A DNA stretch of 64,000 nucleotides from contig NC_092799.1 of the NCBI RefSeq assembly GCF_918797505.1, forward strand, positions 14,036,295 to 14,100,294, written 5' to 3'. Position numbers and translations under genes: made by a program. Position 1 is the first letter of the stretch. Each line of letters starts with the position of its first letter. Source of the stretch: Bemisia tabaci (taxonomy: Eukaryota > Arthropoda > Insecta > Hemiptera > Aleyrodidae). Below, one piece after another: positions 1 through 11,930 of the stretch. The notes below the pieces were generated by a model. It searched no databases. It was not told the origin of the DNA and was given only the letters and a program-made list of their open reading frames with translations.

Positions 1-354
1 GTGGAAGTGAGAAATATGGGGTGTGCTCGTTAGTCTCTGGCCGTAAGAGTGAATGAGAATAATAAAGCGCCTGTGACGTCAGCGGCAATGAAAAAGCCTC
101 CGCGTCACGTCGTCGTCTTCGTCGGGGGGCATTAACTCATGAGCCCTGTCCACAAGGCTCTCTTGCCATGCCCGCGGCTCATGAGTTCCGCACTCAGTTG
201 CACATAGGTCTCTTTGATAGAATGCAATATCCCGCTTTGCCAATTCTTCAAAAGGAACCACGCCCACTGACCACATTGCTTCTTATGCAGATTTCTAGAG
301 CACACCCCACATTTCTCATCGCCACATAGGTCTGTTTGGTAGAAATACGTCCAT
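1..354 (+). repeat. Long fold-back repeat, family A (left end cut by window)
   Basis: Same family and orientation as 60242-60593, and inverse to 55421-55781. Shared landmarks are ATGGGGTGTGCTCG near one end, CAGTGACGTCAGCGGCAA-like words, CATGAGCCCTGTCCACAA, and a terminal ATACGTCC. No coding frame is seen, so it is a non-autonomous element. Its right end is diverged. Confidence 0.75.
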
Positions 355-1718
355 ATATCTCAATGCTTTTCCAGGCTCATCTTTAAGTGTACTTACGTCC
401 TTGTGTCAGCCAAGTAGCAAACGTCTGTTGCTTATTGTTTAAGAATTAAGATACTGTGCGGAGGATAAATTATTTTTAGTATTTTCCTGCAAATCGTCCA
501 CTTCACAAATACTCCTTTTGCTTTATGGTCCGATAAATGTGGAAATCTGCCAGCCGTTTCGGCCTTTTCCTCCCACAAAATTTTGCCCTTCTTTGCCAAT
601 ATGCAAATAATTGCTTTGTGTCGATGAGCGGATTCACGAAGAAGCAGGCAAAGCCGTCTTTATATGGTCTTGATATGATTTTCAAAATTGGTATCGATAC
701 AGCCGTTGATCGGTTTTGGGGTTCAAATGAGCCCTCTCCGTTGCCATATACAAAACGCAACTGAGAATCATCCACGGCGATACAAATTGGTCTAACTTTT
801 GCGATTAGAAATTAGCATTACTAGTTCATCGATAAAAAAACCTATATGCGGGGTAAAATGATATTGAAACTACCATCCCACGTATCTCGGAAACCCCGAT
901 TTTTCAGAAGAGCAAAAAAACTGTCTCCGTTCCTTCTTTGTGATGATTTAAAAGGTAATAATTATTGGATGCAGAAATGATAAGAGACTTTTCACCATGC
1001 CTTTAGTATTTTTGAAAATAGCCCAACAGTTAGGAAATACGGAGAAAACCCCGAGTTATGTGTTTTGCGAATTAGGAACCAACACTATTACCTCGAGATG
1101 TGTGAATTTCGAATTCAAGTTTTGAGCATGTTACTTACGGATTTTGATCGATTTAAGGCTTAGCAAAGAGTCATATTGAACAGTGTGCTTACTTTAATTC
1201 ACTGGAGGCTTCTATTGATCCTACAGCTGGACCAGTCTAGATCAGTCATCGTGTTTTTAGTAATTACTATACTTTTAAATGCCATGGCAGACTAGATAAC
1301 TCGTTGTTAGAAGTATATAGGTTAAAGGTTACCCTCTTAAATGACTATCCTAAAACATCTAATAATACACAGTAGTCTTGCGAAGCAAAAAAAAAATGCG
1401 CCAAAAATGTACTCAAAAACGGATTGTAGGGGATGAGTCTACGGCACGTGTGGACACAAAATTGTGAAAATCAAAATCTTGGCTAATCATAATTTCGAGA
1501 AATCGCGATTTGAAATTTTTATGATAAATGCAAGTTTTCTACTGAGATTTTGATCCGCTGTTTTATTTATTTGTCCATTGAAACGGCGTTGATCGGTTCA
1601 CGGTTTTATTTTTCGTTCGATTCATGCCGATCAAATACATACCCTCTCGTTACATGCAGACTACCCATCATACTTTTTTTTTTTTCTTTCTTTCTTTTTT
1701 TCTTTCTTAATTGAACAA
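355..1718. other. No gene seen
   Basis: AT-rich sequence with short frames only. A T-rich/CTTT tract lies at 1672-1710. Nothing coding-like or repeated within the window was found. Confidence 0.5.
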
Positions 1719-2019
1719 TTCACCTTCTGATGCGTCTGCAGCAATTGTTGTTACGAATATGTTGTGCGTGCTGATCTCAGCCCATTACATACTTGACTCT
1801 CTGAAGGCGTTTTATGAGCGGAAGTAGAGCACCCTGCTGGAGAATACCAGAAGTCAGATGGAATGAATTTCTCAGTCCCTACTTCGTTGGTTCTCCGACA
1901 GACTGCGCCACTTTCGCACATAAAACGCCTTCTGGGAGTTGAGTATGTAATCAGCTGAAATCAGCTTGCACAACATATTTGTAACAACAATTGCTGCAGA
2001 CGCAGCAGAAGGCGAAGTG
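1719..2019. repeat. Fold-back MITE, ~60-bp inverted ends
   Basis: The left end CACCTTCTGATGCGTCTGCA and the right end TGCAGACGCAGCAGAAGGCG are inverted copies. The match continues inwards through AGCAATTGTTGTTAC and its complement to AAAACGCCTTC(A/T). No open frame is present. Confidence 0.8.
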
Positions 2020-3108
2020 CTCGGTTAAAAAAATGAATATGGATGAAAAAAGAGGAGAGGAATTCCTAAGTAAAAACTAGTTACCCAGGAGAGGAAAAAT
2101 TTATCTGCTTTGCACCGACTAGTTGCCCACTGGAGAAAAAAATTCTCTCCTTTCCATGGAGTACTTGTTTTCGAGCGAAATGTTTTTTCTCTCAAACATG
2201 ATAGTTGATTATTGCAAAATCATCGTTACTGAACCAAGTTTTTTGTGAATTTTACTTTATCATTCTTCTGAGAATATTGCATAAAAATTTGAGTAAATTT
2301 GTTTAAAAAACAGGGGAGGAGCGGAAATTTTGAGACACCCTATTTGAGAACGTTTCACATTTCATCGTAGTTTTACAATGGAATATCTCGGGCACCGAGA
2401 GTCTTCTCATTTTGAGAGCGTATGGACGCCTTAAAAGTTAGAAGATGCCTCCTGGATCCGACCGAAATTCCCGACTAAACTGGCAGCCTCCTCTCCCCCC
2501 AACCTTGGGCCGTGATTCGAATTGTTAACAGCGAGCTCAACTCTCACCTTTAAAAGGATATTATTTTTCACTCTGCGGTGTAAATGTATCGCGGCACACT
2601 TCGGAATCTCGCACCTTGTTGCTCATGTTAATTTCAAACCGCGTTTCGACCCCTGCCCTATCGCTCGCGCCCCGCGGCGCTGAAAGTTTCAGCCTCGCTC
2701 GGCGTCTTCGGGAGGGGGTAGAAGCAGCGAGCAAGGGTGGGTGCCGAGATCGCTCCAGGTAACGCTCAAGCATTTTCCCCGCTAAATCTGCGCCACCGTT
2801 TTTAATAAATTTTAACTTTCTTCATCTGATAAGTTCAGATTATCCGCGTTAACCGATGGAAAAGCTTTTGCCTACCATCGGAGAGAGAAATATTTATCAC
2901 TTTAGTCAGGTACACTGTTAAAAACCGAGGAAAGAAATTCGGTGTCGGAGTCTACATAGCATCCAAAAATCCGGAGTGATATGAATGCGATGCGAAATTA
3001 TCATCATAAAAGAGTTTGACACATCGTAAATAGAGTAGATCCCGCTTCATAATGGCGTAAATTACCACTTAAGGAGAATAGACGCCGCTCCACATTCATG
3101 TTATTCGG
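2020..3108. other. No gene seen; small CpG-rich patch
   Basis: Mostly AT-rich. A short CpG-rich patch at about 2640-2720 has no reading frame with a credible start or repeat support. Confidence 0.45.
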
Positions 3109-3475
3109 CACTGGAAAAAAAACACATTGGATCTAGAGTCCAGACTCTTAAAAACATCGACAAGAAAAAGTACTCTTGATTCAATCAGAATCTAGCTTAA
3201 ATCAAGAACCAAGCCTCTTAATTTAAGCGGATTTCGTTTTGATTCTAGCAAAAATCCGAACACATATTGGATCTAGAGTCCAGACTCTTAAAAACATCGA
3301 CAAGAAAAAGTACTCTTGATTCAATCAGAATCTAGCTTAAATCAAGAACCAAGTCTCTTAATTTAAGCGGATTTCGTTTTGATTCTATCGAAAATCCGAT
3401 TGAATCAAGAGTATTTTTTCTTGTCAATGTTTTCAAGAGTCTGAACTCTAGATCCAATGTGTTTTTTTTCCAGTG
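3109..3475. repeat. CACTGG-ended MITE (family B) with duplicated left arm
   Basis: Begins CACTGGAAAAAA and ends TTTTTTTTCCAGTG, flanked by GG on both sides. Compared with the ~228-bp copies at 27713 and 52029 it is longer, because its left arm is duplicated with a 140-bp period (ATTGGATCTAGAGTC at 3126 and 3266). CACTG ends with a 2-bp duplication fit the CACTA/EnSpm (CMC) superfamily. Confidence 0.85.
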
Positions 3476-4329
3476 GGGATTTTTAGGTGCTATATAGGAT
3501 TCGGCACGGAATTTCACTCCAAAACTTTTATCAGTTTAGAAAAATAGTGAAAAGTACTTTCACGGGCATTTGTAATGTGTTCGGTTGATGCAACTGATAA
3601 TGGCAACTGCGTCTCCATTTCGTGGCTGGAGGCAGTCCAACGCCCTGAGAAAACTGGATCGTTGATTAAAGGATAATTCATTTGTGACTACGATGGTGTC
3701 TTCTTTGTGATCCATCCTGTTATCAAGAATAAACTTTACGTTAAGATTTATTTTTTCAGTGGGGTAATGCTTATCATTAGTGATCGTTCACACACAAAGG
3801 GACCTTACTGCTGAAAACATCGAAATAAACGCGCACTTCTGCTCAAATGAGTTTTTCATAGACGCGCATTGTGGTACACGGAGCGCTATATTTTTTTAGA
3901 GGCCACCAAGCGCCAACCGGTCCGGCCGGCGCTCGGTGAGCCATTCGAAGCTGTAACAAGTTGGTTTTTGCAATCGCTAGCGATAGCAATATTCGTCATG
4001 GGAACTTTTGCTTCTGGGATATGAAAATGTTAAGGTACAGTTCGTTTGTAGTATCTTCAGAATTGAAGGGGCTATGTAATTTTGTGTCGACATCTCTTTT
4101 TTAACATTTTTAATTTTTTTTCTTTGCATACAAGAAAGCTGTTATATTTACCAATTATTTATTTTCGTTGGATTATGTATGGTTTTCGGAAGTTAACGCA
4201 TTTAACTTTCAGTTTCGTTTTTTCGGCGTAAAGTATGATGTTTTTACTCTACGCATATGCCCGAATACGCATCATAAGTGACCTATGTGCTTCCTAAGTT
4301 GCCATTTTTTTCATTCAAATAGATGTAAC
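3476..4329. other. No gene seen
   Basis: AT-rich intergenic sequence, with a short GC patch at 3910-3945. A (TTTA)n microsatellite at 4376-4400 lies just beyond. Confidence 0.45.
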
Positions 4330-4840
4330 TGAAATGTTAGATGTGTACTACCTATACTACTTTCATGTCATTGCTTTATTTATTTATTTATTTATTTATC
4401 TATTTACTTTTTGCGTAGGTATAAATTGTTATTTTTTGCTGAATTTTGGAGAAAATATTGCTTTAAGAACGTGGAATGTAAATTAATTTTATTGAAAAAA
4501 GAAAATACCATCATTAATTTGGGCGAACAGAGAAAATATACATCAATATTTGGGTCAACATCTCCCTGATTATATAAAATTTCTGTATCAAAAAACTTAG
4601 CTTTTGTCTTCAGAAATACAATGATTCTAGTCCCAGTCAATTTGTTTTATTGAAAAAACAAAAAACAAAAAATAAAGAAAAAAAACAACTGAAATGTTAG
4701 ACATACTATTTTCATGTCTTTCTATTTGTATCAATAGGTACTTTTTGCTTAACTTACGAACGTTGAATGCAAATTAACTTTATTGAAAAAAGAAAATAAC
4801 GTCATTAATTTGGGGGAACATGTGGCTGATTATATGAAGG
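4330..4840. repeat. Imperfect direct repeat, period about 360 bp
   Basis: CTGAAATGTTAG occurs near 4330 and 4690. In both copies it is followed by TTTCATGTC, TTATTGAAAAAAGAAAATA and CATTAATTTGGG at similar spacing. The first copy carries a TTTA microsatellite. This is probably a decayed tandem duplication; no coding potential. Confidence 0.65.
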
Positions 4841-4899
4841 AGGTATATTCCAGTATTTTTGTTTAACATATTAACTCACGAGAAAATGTTCGTACATTT

Positions 4900-5062
4900 A
4901 TCATCTAGTATTAATTATTTTTTGATGATTAGTCTAAAACATTCAATACAACCATTAAAAAGTAACCCCCATTATCGGGTATCGAACTCCCGATCGCCTA
5001 TTGCCCGCACGTACTCAAAAATCTAAGGCGGATTAGTCAACTAGGCTATAACCAATCTGCGT
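4900..5062 (-). repeat. tRNA-derived SINE-like element
   Basis: On the minus strand TAGCCTAGTTGA (5048-5037) resembles a Pol III A box, and GAGTTCGATACCC (4989-4977) is a near-perfect B box. Their spacing of about 48 bp fits a degenerate tRNA. There is no foldable intact tRNA, and downstream the sequence becomes AT-rich, as in a SINE body. Limits are approximate. Confidence 0.55.
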
Positions 5063-7449
5063 GTCACGGAGTAAAAATAGCATACAAAAGACTCGGGCAA
5101 TGGGCGGGACTTATCACAAGAGACCTTGACGCAGTTGACGCTTTTGGGATATGAGAGAATCATTAAGCGCATTTCTCTGTGAGACATTGTTTGCCTATGC
5201 TTTCATGTGTCACAAGGTTCATCTCACCATGCATTTGCTATCGCGGCAGTAAACTGAGGCAATATTTCTGTATTCATAGATTAAATCCATCAATCGAGTT
5301 CTGATTTTGGCTCATATATCCGTAACGGGTCCTCCAGAGCAATTTTCCTCCTTGTACGATGGTTATTATTTCTTTACTTCTATTTTTCAAATTTGAGGTG
5401 GGATAATGGCGGCTTCTCAAGAACACCGAGGTAGGCGATCTTTTGCACCAACGAACAGAAAACTGATGGCGAAAAATAACCAATCAGAACCTCCCAAAAA
5501 AAAGAATTTGCCTAAAAACGGAACTTTGTGGTTCTGCGCAGATTTACCAGTCAGACACGACATCTCCAGGTGGAAAAAAACTCGCTGAAAGCGAATTTTA
5601 GCAATCAACACAACTTGACGTAGAGACATGATTGGTTAAAAAATACAACGGTTTTTGATACATCGGAAAATCAACCAAAAATCGGAGACTGGGCAAAACG
5701 CTCAAGGTCGCAGAGGTATAGGGAATCCCATAGCGAAAGCAACGGAACGATTGTAATATCATGGGGAACTCCGTTCCCATGACAATATTATACAAGTGAA
5801 TCTTTTGGAAGTGTCTGTAATTTCTAAACTCAGCAACCCTCTAGAATCCCTAAAAATTTATTTTGCAAGGATAGAACATTCAATCTGATTTAATGACAAC
5901 CAAATCCGGTTTTGGAACCATGGCTTGGCGCGCGAAAATCGGTCGGCACGCGTTAAGTGGAAACTTCAATCGCTCATAACTCCGGAGCCATTTAGTTCCT
6001 TAGCTTAAGAGACCACTCGTTAGATGCAGAGAAAGACAAACAATTTAGAAAACTGGTTTTGGTTTGAATGAAAATTGAAATCTTTGTGTATTCTTTGTTT
6101 AAAAGAAATTTTCTCGACTCAAAAACTGGGAAAAGCACAAATGTCTATTTGAAAATGTAAGTACGGAATTGGACTTTTAGAATCTTATAGCAATTTTAGA
6201 CAATTTTTAGTCCGACCTGAACCTCGATATCCTTCTCTGTTCAAGAGATATCGAGGTTTAAGGTTTTGACTTCCACCCCCCCCTCCCTCCTATCGCTCCC
6301 AAAAATTGTTTAGGGGTCTAAAAATATGGGACGAAAATCGCTCAATAAGTATGAGTAATCAATAGACAAAGCTTGAAGAGATTCCAGGGGGGAGAGCAAA
6401 AATAACCGTTTTTGCTTCAAGCTCTTTTCAAAAGTTACCTTTTATCCATTACTACTTCTCTCGTTGAAATTGTGTCAAACCCGGTAATGCCGTTTTATGA
6501 TTCCGTAGTTCTAGGATCATATTCGATTAGGAGGGAAAGTGCATAATGGGAACTGTTTCATAAGAAAAACCAACTTAATCAGCCCGGAACGATACTACAA
6601 AACCAACTTAGAATGGAACTAAGGCCTCGAAAAACATGCGGCAACATTGTGGTCCTGGTCCTGGTCAATTCAAGTTGATTTTGTGCTATTTCGTAAACAA
6701 CTGATGCCAATGTGATAGTTTTCCCATTCAACGATGTGAAAAATAACTTACCGGGCTATGGACGCTCTGGCGCCTGACAAGAAAGATTCAAGTCGAGTTG
6801 TAGTGCAGTTGGCCTACATTCAGAATTGAAGGCGTTTTTACACCATTAGAAATTGACTCGCAACTGTTCATACGATGCGACTTGATGCGATGCGCGACTT
6901 CAGTACAAGAATTTGTATGCTGACCAAGATTTCATCAATTTTACTAATTTATTAGATACCGTTAATTTATTGCTTTAAATGCTGCTGGTATTCTTAAATG
7001 CCTCATTTAAATTGTGACTAATTTATATTTTTCAAGCCAATTCCTCTTGAAACGCAGCCAAAGGATTTGTGGCTGTTGTAAAATATATCAAAATACATTT
7101 CATAGGATTGCACTATATGAGGCGGTTTGTGGTTTGGTCGAGAACTGGCAACATAAAATTGCAAAATGATCATAAATCAAAGTTATGTCGTTTGCCAGAG
7201 GTGTGAAGGTGTAGCATTTTGGCACAGTTGCCTAAGTTATCAAAAACAAACCAAATTTGATGGTTTTTTCGGGAAAAATGTCTACATATACTCCAAATAA
7301 GTAAAACATATGATCTTTATTTGTTTTTCTTTGCTGCTTGCGTTAAAATCACAATCAATGATAAAATGGCTCGACTTTCGGTTTGCTAAATCATGATCAG
7401 GCTTGCTGTACATAGTAAATAAAGTAAAACAAATTTCGCTTACTGATTC
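5063..7449. other. No gene seen; one perfect hairpin
   Basis: AT-rich. Contains the 12-bp perfect hairpin AACCTCGATATC...GATATCGAGGTT at 6220-6258. The short frames at 5.4-5.6 kb overlap on both strands and show no protein-like character. Confidence 0.45.
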
Positions 7450-7512
7450 AAAAAAGAACTATGTTCATAAGGTTTCCGTGCAATATGATTCCTTTTAGCA
7501 TAAATATCTCCA
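7450..7512. repeat. Decayed short palindromic repeat, family A-short
   Basis: GAACTATGTTCATAAGG and TTCCTTTTAGCATAAAT match the ~75-bp palindrome best preserved at 48871-48950. The outer left end is lost. Confidence 0.6.
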
Positions 7513-8012
7513 ATTTCAATTTGAATTAAGAATCGATTTTCCCTAATCATTCTGATTCTTCCCCATCACTGTAAAACAAGGAGGATAGTATACAAACAAA
7601 TTAGAATGGCCTTATTTTGAATGCGTTCGATGGCAAGTCGTATAATTGTCTGAGGATTGTTCATATAATTATTAAATGTACGTGGTTTTTAATTGAAATA
7701 ATGAGGCTCGTGGAATGGTGTGCTAAGCTGATTTTAATCAAAAATGTTTCCTCAGTAATAATTGATTGATGAGGGAACATTTACGATTTCACCAACCAGT
7801 TTGGCACCACAGTTGATGGAACCAACTTTGCCTGAGACTTGATGCGTATTTTGCCATTTTCGTGTATTACTCTCTTTGTTCGCGTGTTTGGTGCTATTGT
7901 GCGCGCGTCTGAGGGCACCAAGAAAAATGAGAAATTCAGATACTTCGCTGCCAAACCTTCCTAGAAAATCATCTGATTTACTAGTAAGGCTCATACACAT
8001 GCTTTGAACCTT

Positions 8013-8085
8013 ACACACCCCTCACACGTTACACACCCCACACACCTTTCACACCTCACACACCTTACACACCCCACACACCTGC
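8013..8085. repeat. CA-rich minisatellite
   Basis: Repeats of 8-12 bases built on CACACC/TTACACACC, about seven imperfect units. No gene overlaps. Confidence 0.85.
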
Positions 8086-10562
8086 CTTGCGAGGCTCGTG
8101 AGCTTGTGGGGATCAGATTTATGCTCGCCCTAGAATGAAATTTCACGACTTAAAGACAAAATGGCCAGGAATTCAAGAACGCATTGAAGCGAACAAAGGG
8201 GCACTTAGATAGAGTCTGGCTTGCAACCTGATTCAGGCTTGTCATTTTTTAGAAAAATCTCCTCGTTTTGAATGGAAAAATATGTAAAGTGCACGGACTC
8301 TCAACGTAAAAATTGGCAACACTGACCTGATCAATTAATGATCCTGAATTTTCGAAAAGAAGAAAAGAGTTTCGAGAAAAACGAAGCTCCTTTCATGATC
8401 AATCGCGAGGGGGTTGTGAATAACCTGCACAAAGTTCTGATGCTTTTAGTTTCTTTTATATCGGTGAAGTTGCTGAGAAAGGGTAGATTCTTCGTTGGCT
8501 CTTCAATTCAAGAAACAAATTTCACCTAGGATCATGTACAATTACTTCTAAGCTTAATTGCTTCTATGCTTCGGCAGAGTTAAATCCGCCCATTATCGTT
8601 CTTGCAAGGACCAATCGCTGATTTGCACTACCAATTGATGCTTCTCTGGTAAAAATTGGAGTGCTTGATTTACTCAACCTTGTGTTTCTTCTTCTTGTAT
8701 TCTCATTTCCTCACTGAAAAAAAGTTACGGGCCTTGTAGTTTGGCCCTCGCCCTTGAGTTTTCTTCCGTATTTACAGAATATTCATCGAGCATTTCAAGC
8801 TAGGATGTATATTAGGTCTCCTTTCACAAAATAAAATAGGAGCGGAGATTTTGAAACGCCTCAACCGAGATACGCATGTTTGCGGTTTCAGCGTCGCGCA
8901 TTGCTGTAAAAGGAGAATCGAAAACAAAAACGCCTTCAAATAATCGGTTATGCAATGCGGACATCCACTGAGCACGAATAGTTGTATCAAAGCGTTGACT
9001 CTCATGCTGCTCACCACCAGTCGAACATTTCCTCGCCTTCGTATCGTCGTTTCTCTCACGAAAGACCGTAACTCCTTTCCAATGTTGCCGAATTTCCCGG
9101 AGCAAATTAAACTATAACCAAAAGTGTTCTGGGAATTTCTCATAGAAAATTTCACTGGTATTTCTTCCGATCTCATGCAAAAATCCGACAAATTTTCAGC
9201 AAAAAATGCGCAGGTGTATATATTATTGTAAAAAATTTAATTGTTTTAGTCAATTTAGCAACCTTGGAATATAAGTACGTTCCTCCATCCATGAAACGAC
9301 GACATGCGATATCACTGAGCATACACCATCATATCATCTCGTTAACATGCGTCGTATATATTTTTTGCCATACTGACTGTCTGCTCATTTTGAAAGCAGG
9401 AGCATCATTCCGAGGACAATCGCTTTGTCCCCATCTTAAAAAAAATCCGCCTTGCTCGAATTTTATTGGAGGAGCCGCCATTCCGTTTCACCATTAGGGT
9501 CTTTTCATCGCTCTCCAGTTTTACTCTCACGACAGAGAAACTCTGAACATACAACAACATACAACATACAACAAATGTATACATGCAATGCGACGTCACT
9601 AATGACGGAAAAGTCTATCATATACTTTATTTCCAGTCTGAGAATTTTTTTTACTTGGACAATACTGCTCCATCGTGTCAATTGTATCTTTTCCCACAAA
9701 AAAAGCTTTTAATGTAAGCCATAATGAGTATTTCACTTTATCACAGCTTTTTTTTAGTCTCTTTACTTTTCTTTCAAATGTGCTGAGGTATGAAAATGCA
9801 AAAATCGAGAACACGGGTTCGCGAGAAAACACATTAAATTAAATTTTAAGAAAAAAATATGGTAAAGCTTTTTAAAAAAGATCGTGCATCTCCTAATTTT
9901 TCAGAAGAGACCTCATTATAGGGGTCAGTCGAAAGATACATCAGGACGTTAAAGTAAAATAAAACTAAGCTAAAAGCTTGCACTGTATCGGACAGAGTGA
10001 TGAACAAAAGGTAATGGAGGGGGGCGGGTAAGAGTGGTCTTCAAATTCGATTTTTCACTACATAGAGGCAATGAAAGTACATCAGTAAAATGAATCAGTG
10101 AGAACAAAACACACCAACTCGGTACCTCGAAAATGCTCTCTTTTCACTAAGGACAGACAATTTTCGTAAAGGTCATTGAAATTACCGTATCTGTGCCAAC
10201 TTGGACATTTAAAGTTTCCTTAAATACTTGCTTTTAGGCACCAAACATATTTTTCTTAGACCAACTCCTTCACCTTATATGCAGTTTTGTGTGTGTCTTG
10301 ATTATTTTCATTTTTTCGAGTTGGTGTGTTTTCGTTCTCACTGATTCAAATAGGTATAGGATTTCAAAATTGGAAGATCTATATTGTGCATTAATCTGAT
10401 GAATTGTTGATTTTGTACAGTGTCGCGTTAGGGTATCAAAAGGAAATGCTAAGTTTTAGACGATCAAAATAAAAATACCCTTTCTAAGTATTCAACGCGT
10501 TAGAAATGTCTTGATGGTATGGGGGTTAGAGAAATTAAGTTGACTGCATAGCTGTACATTGT
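8086..10562. other. No convincing gene
   Basis: Frames of 60-139 codons at 8.8-9.8 kb overlap on both strands, lack ATG-led conserved motifs and are AT-rich. The sequence at 8820-8880 (GAGCGGAGATTTTGAAACGC, CCGAGATACGC) resembles a fragment of the transposon family seen at 26092 and 53727. Confidence 0.4.
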
Positions 10563-11231
10563 TTAAAAATAGCGACGACAAAAAAAAAAGAAGAAGAAAA
10601 AACACCACCTTGCAAAGGGTTTAGTTTCGTCGGATTCTAAAAGACATCCTTTCGCATCTTTTCCAAATCCTATAACTCTTCTTAAAACCCCGGTTGAGAA
10701 ACGCGAGGCAAAAAGCGCACAAGTGCATCGGAGAAAGAGCTTTTGCACACTTAAATCTACCTTCATCAAGACTTTGTACGGATGCGTGGATACGCTTTTT
10801 TTCAAGGCGTATCCAGTTTCCCCTCTGATTTCACTCACAATGCAGGCGGGATTTAACTTGACGCGGACGTTTGTCAACTCCCGCCAACACTCCGAAATTC
10901 GGTGCCTCTCCAAAACTGAAATTTCACAATTCATCATGCGATTTGACATCGTCGAGGCGGAAGCATCCGCTGACTTGAAACTTCTCAAGTTTGCAATAGT
11001 AAATCTTTCGCTCTCAACTTAATCCTCGCGTTTAATTTATCTGCGCATCGCATCTTTATTAGTTTTCAACGGGTTGAGAATTTTCCCCCGCTTTTCGGCG
11101 AGTCGGAGCACCGTTTGGTTGAATTAACAACGGATTTGTCGTGTAGCAGGTCGATCCGGGGCTCTTATCGTCATTCCCTCCTTCCTCCAACTTATGATTT
11201 ATTTTTGTGATGATTCAACGTCCGTTCAACA

Positions 11232-11350
11232 TAGTCGGACCAGCAATTTGGCAACACCGGATTTCTTCCATTTAACCTATGCTAAATAATCGATTCTCGT
11301 CGGAGCACCTGGCCCCTCCAAGAATCGATACATTTCCATATAGGTTTAAA
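11232..11350. repeat. Truncated hAT-type MITE (family C)
   Basis: Matches the element at 27226-27388 from AGCAATTTGGCAACACCGGA through ATAATCGATTCT and GCACCTGGCCCCTCCAAGAA to AGGTTTAAA. It then breaks where the CACTGG element begins, so the right terminus is missing. Confidence 0.75.
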
Positions 11351-11458
11351 CACTGGAAAAAAAAACCACATTGAATCTAGAGTCCAGACTCTTAAAAACA
11401 TCGACAGGAAAAAGTACTCTTAATTCAATCAGATTTAAGCTTAAATCAAGAACCAAGC
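11351..11458. repeat. Truncated CACTGG MITE (family B)
   Basis: Left arm only, from CACTGGAAAA to AATCAAGAACCAAGC. It abuts the broken family C copy on the left and a different GC-rich repeat on the right. Confidence 0.75.
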
Positions 11459-11640
11459 TTCCAGGGCCGGATCTAGGGGGTGGCCACATGGGCCCGCGGC
11501 CCATGGCGGCAAATTTAGGGGGTGGCAAATTTTGCAATTTTTCTAAATATAGGTATAAAAAAATCGGATTCAGAAAAAAATTACAAACGAGAAAAGGTGA
11601 CAAAATCTCTCATTTTCTGAGAGTATAGTAATTTCTAATT
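11459..11640. repeat. GC-rich patch with hairpin and TAGGGGGTGGC direct repeats
   Basis: TAGGGGGTGGC occurs at 11474 and 11515 and brackets a hairpin with 8-bp arms (CATGGGCC CGC GGCCCATG, 11487-11505). It looks like the end of another transposon inserted in or next to the CACTGG copy. Confidence 0.5.
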
Positions 11641-11804
11641 TCGTCATCTTTCGGTGATACAAGAGACAGCACCTTTAATTAGTCGAGTTAAGAGAGAAAC
11701 CAAACACGCAATTTGGCCTGGAACGGCGCGGCGCAGAGAGCAATGATGACGAGAACTTGAGATGAACAGGAGAAACCCTCGGCGTGGCGGACGGCATGTA
11801 ACAC

Positions 11805-11930
11805 ATATCAGCGCCTACAAGACTGCATGAATACTTCACGCATTGCGTCGAACACGGCGCGGTCAACAGCGGTCGGCGTGAAACGTATAGCGCCTACAAG
11901 ACTGTAGGAATACTTTACGAATTGCGCCAA
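11805..11930. repeat. Tandem pair, family D (GCGCCTACAAGACTG units)
   Basis: GCGCCTACAAGACTG(C/T)A(T/G)GAATACTT occurs at 11811 and 11890, a period of 79 bp. The inverse of this unit is found at 49420-49472 and, as a 69-bp tandem pair, at 55876-55996. It is CpG-rich with no open frame. Confidence 0.7.

Noticed and set aside
4976..5060. Functional tRNA gene on the minus strand
   Set aside because: A and B boxes are present but no paired acceptor stem or anticodon arm can be drawn; better explained as a SINE.
8013..8085. Possible CRISPR-like or telomeric array
   Set aside because: Units are short, contiguous CA-rich repeats without spacers; a simple minisatellite.
8772..9191. 139-codon minus frame
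   Set aside because: Overlapped by a 93-codon frame in another phase; no protein-like pattern, and part matches a transposon fragment.
10563..11022. Two overlapping frames (141 codons minus, 99 codons plus) in a less AT-rich patch
   Set aside because: They overlap on opposite strands, the minus one starts at TTG and ends in a phenylalanine run from a poly-A/T tract, and neither shows a motif or splice partner.
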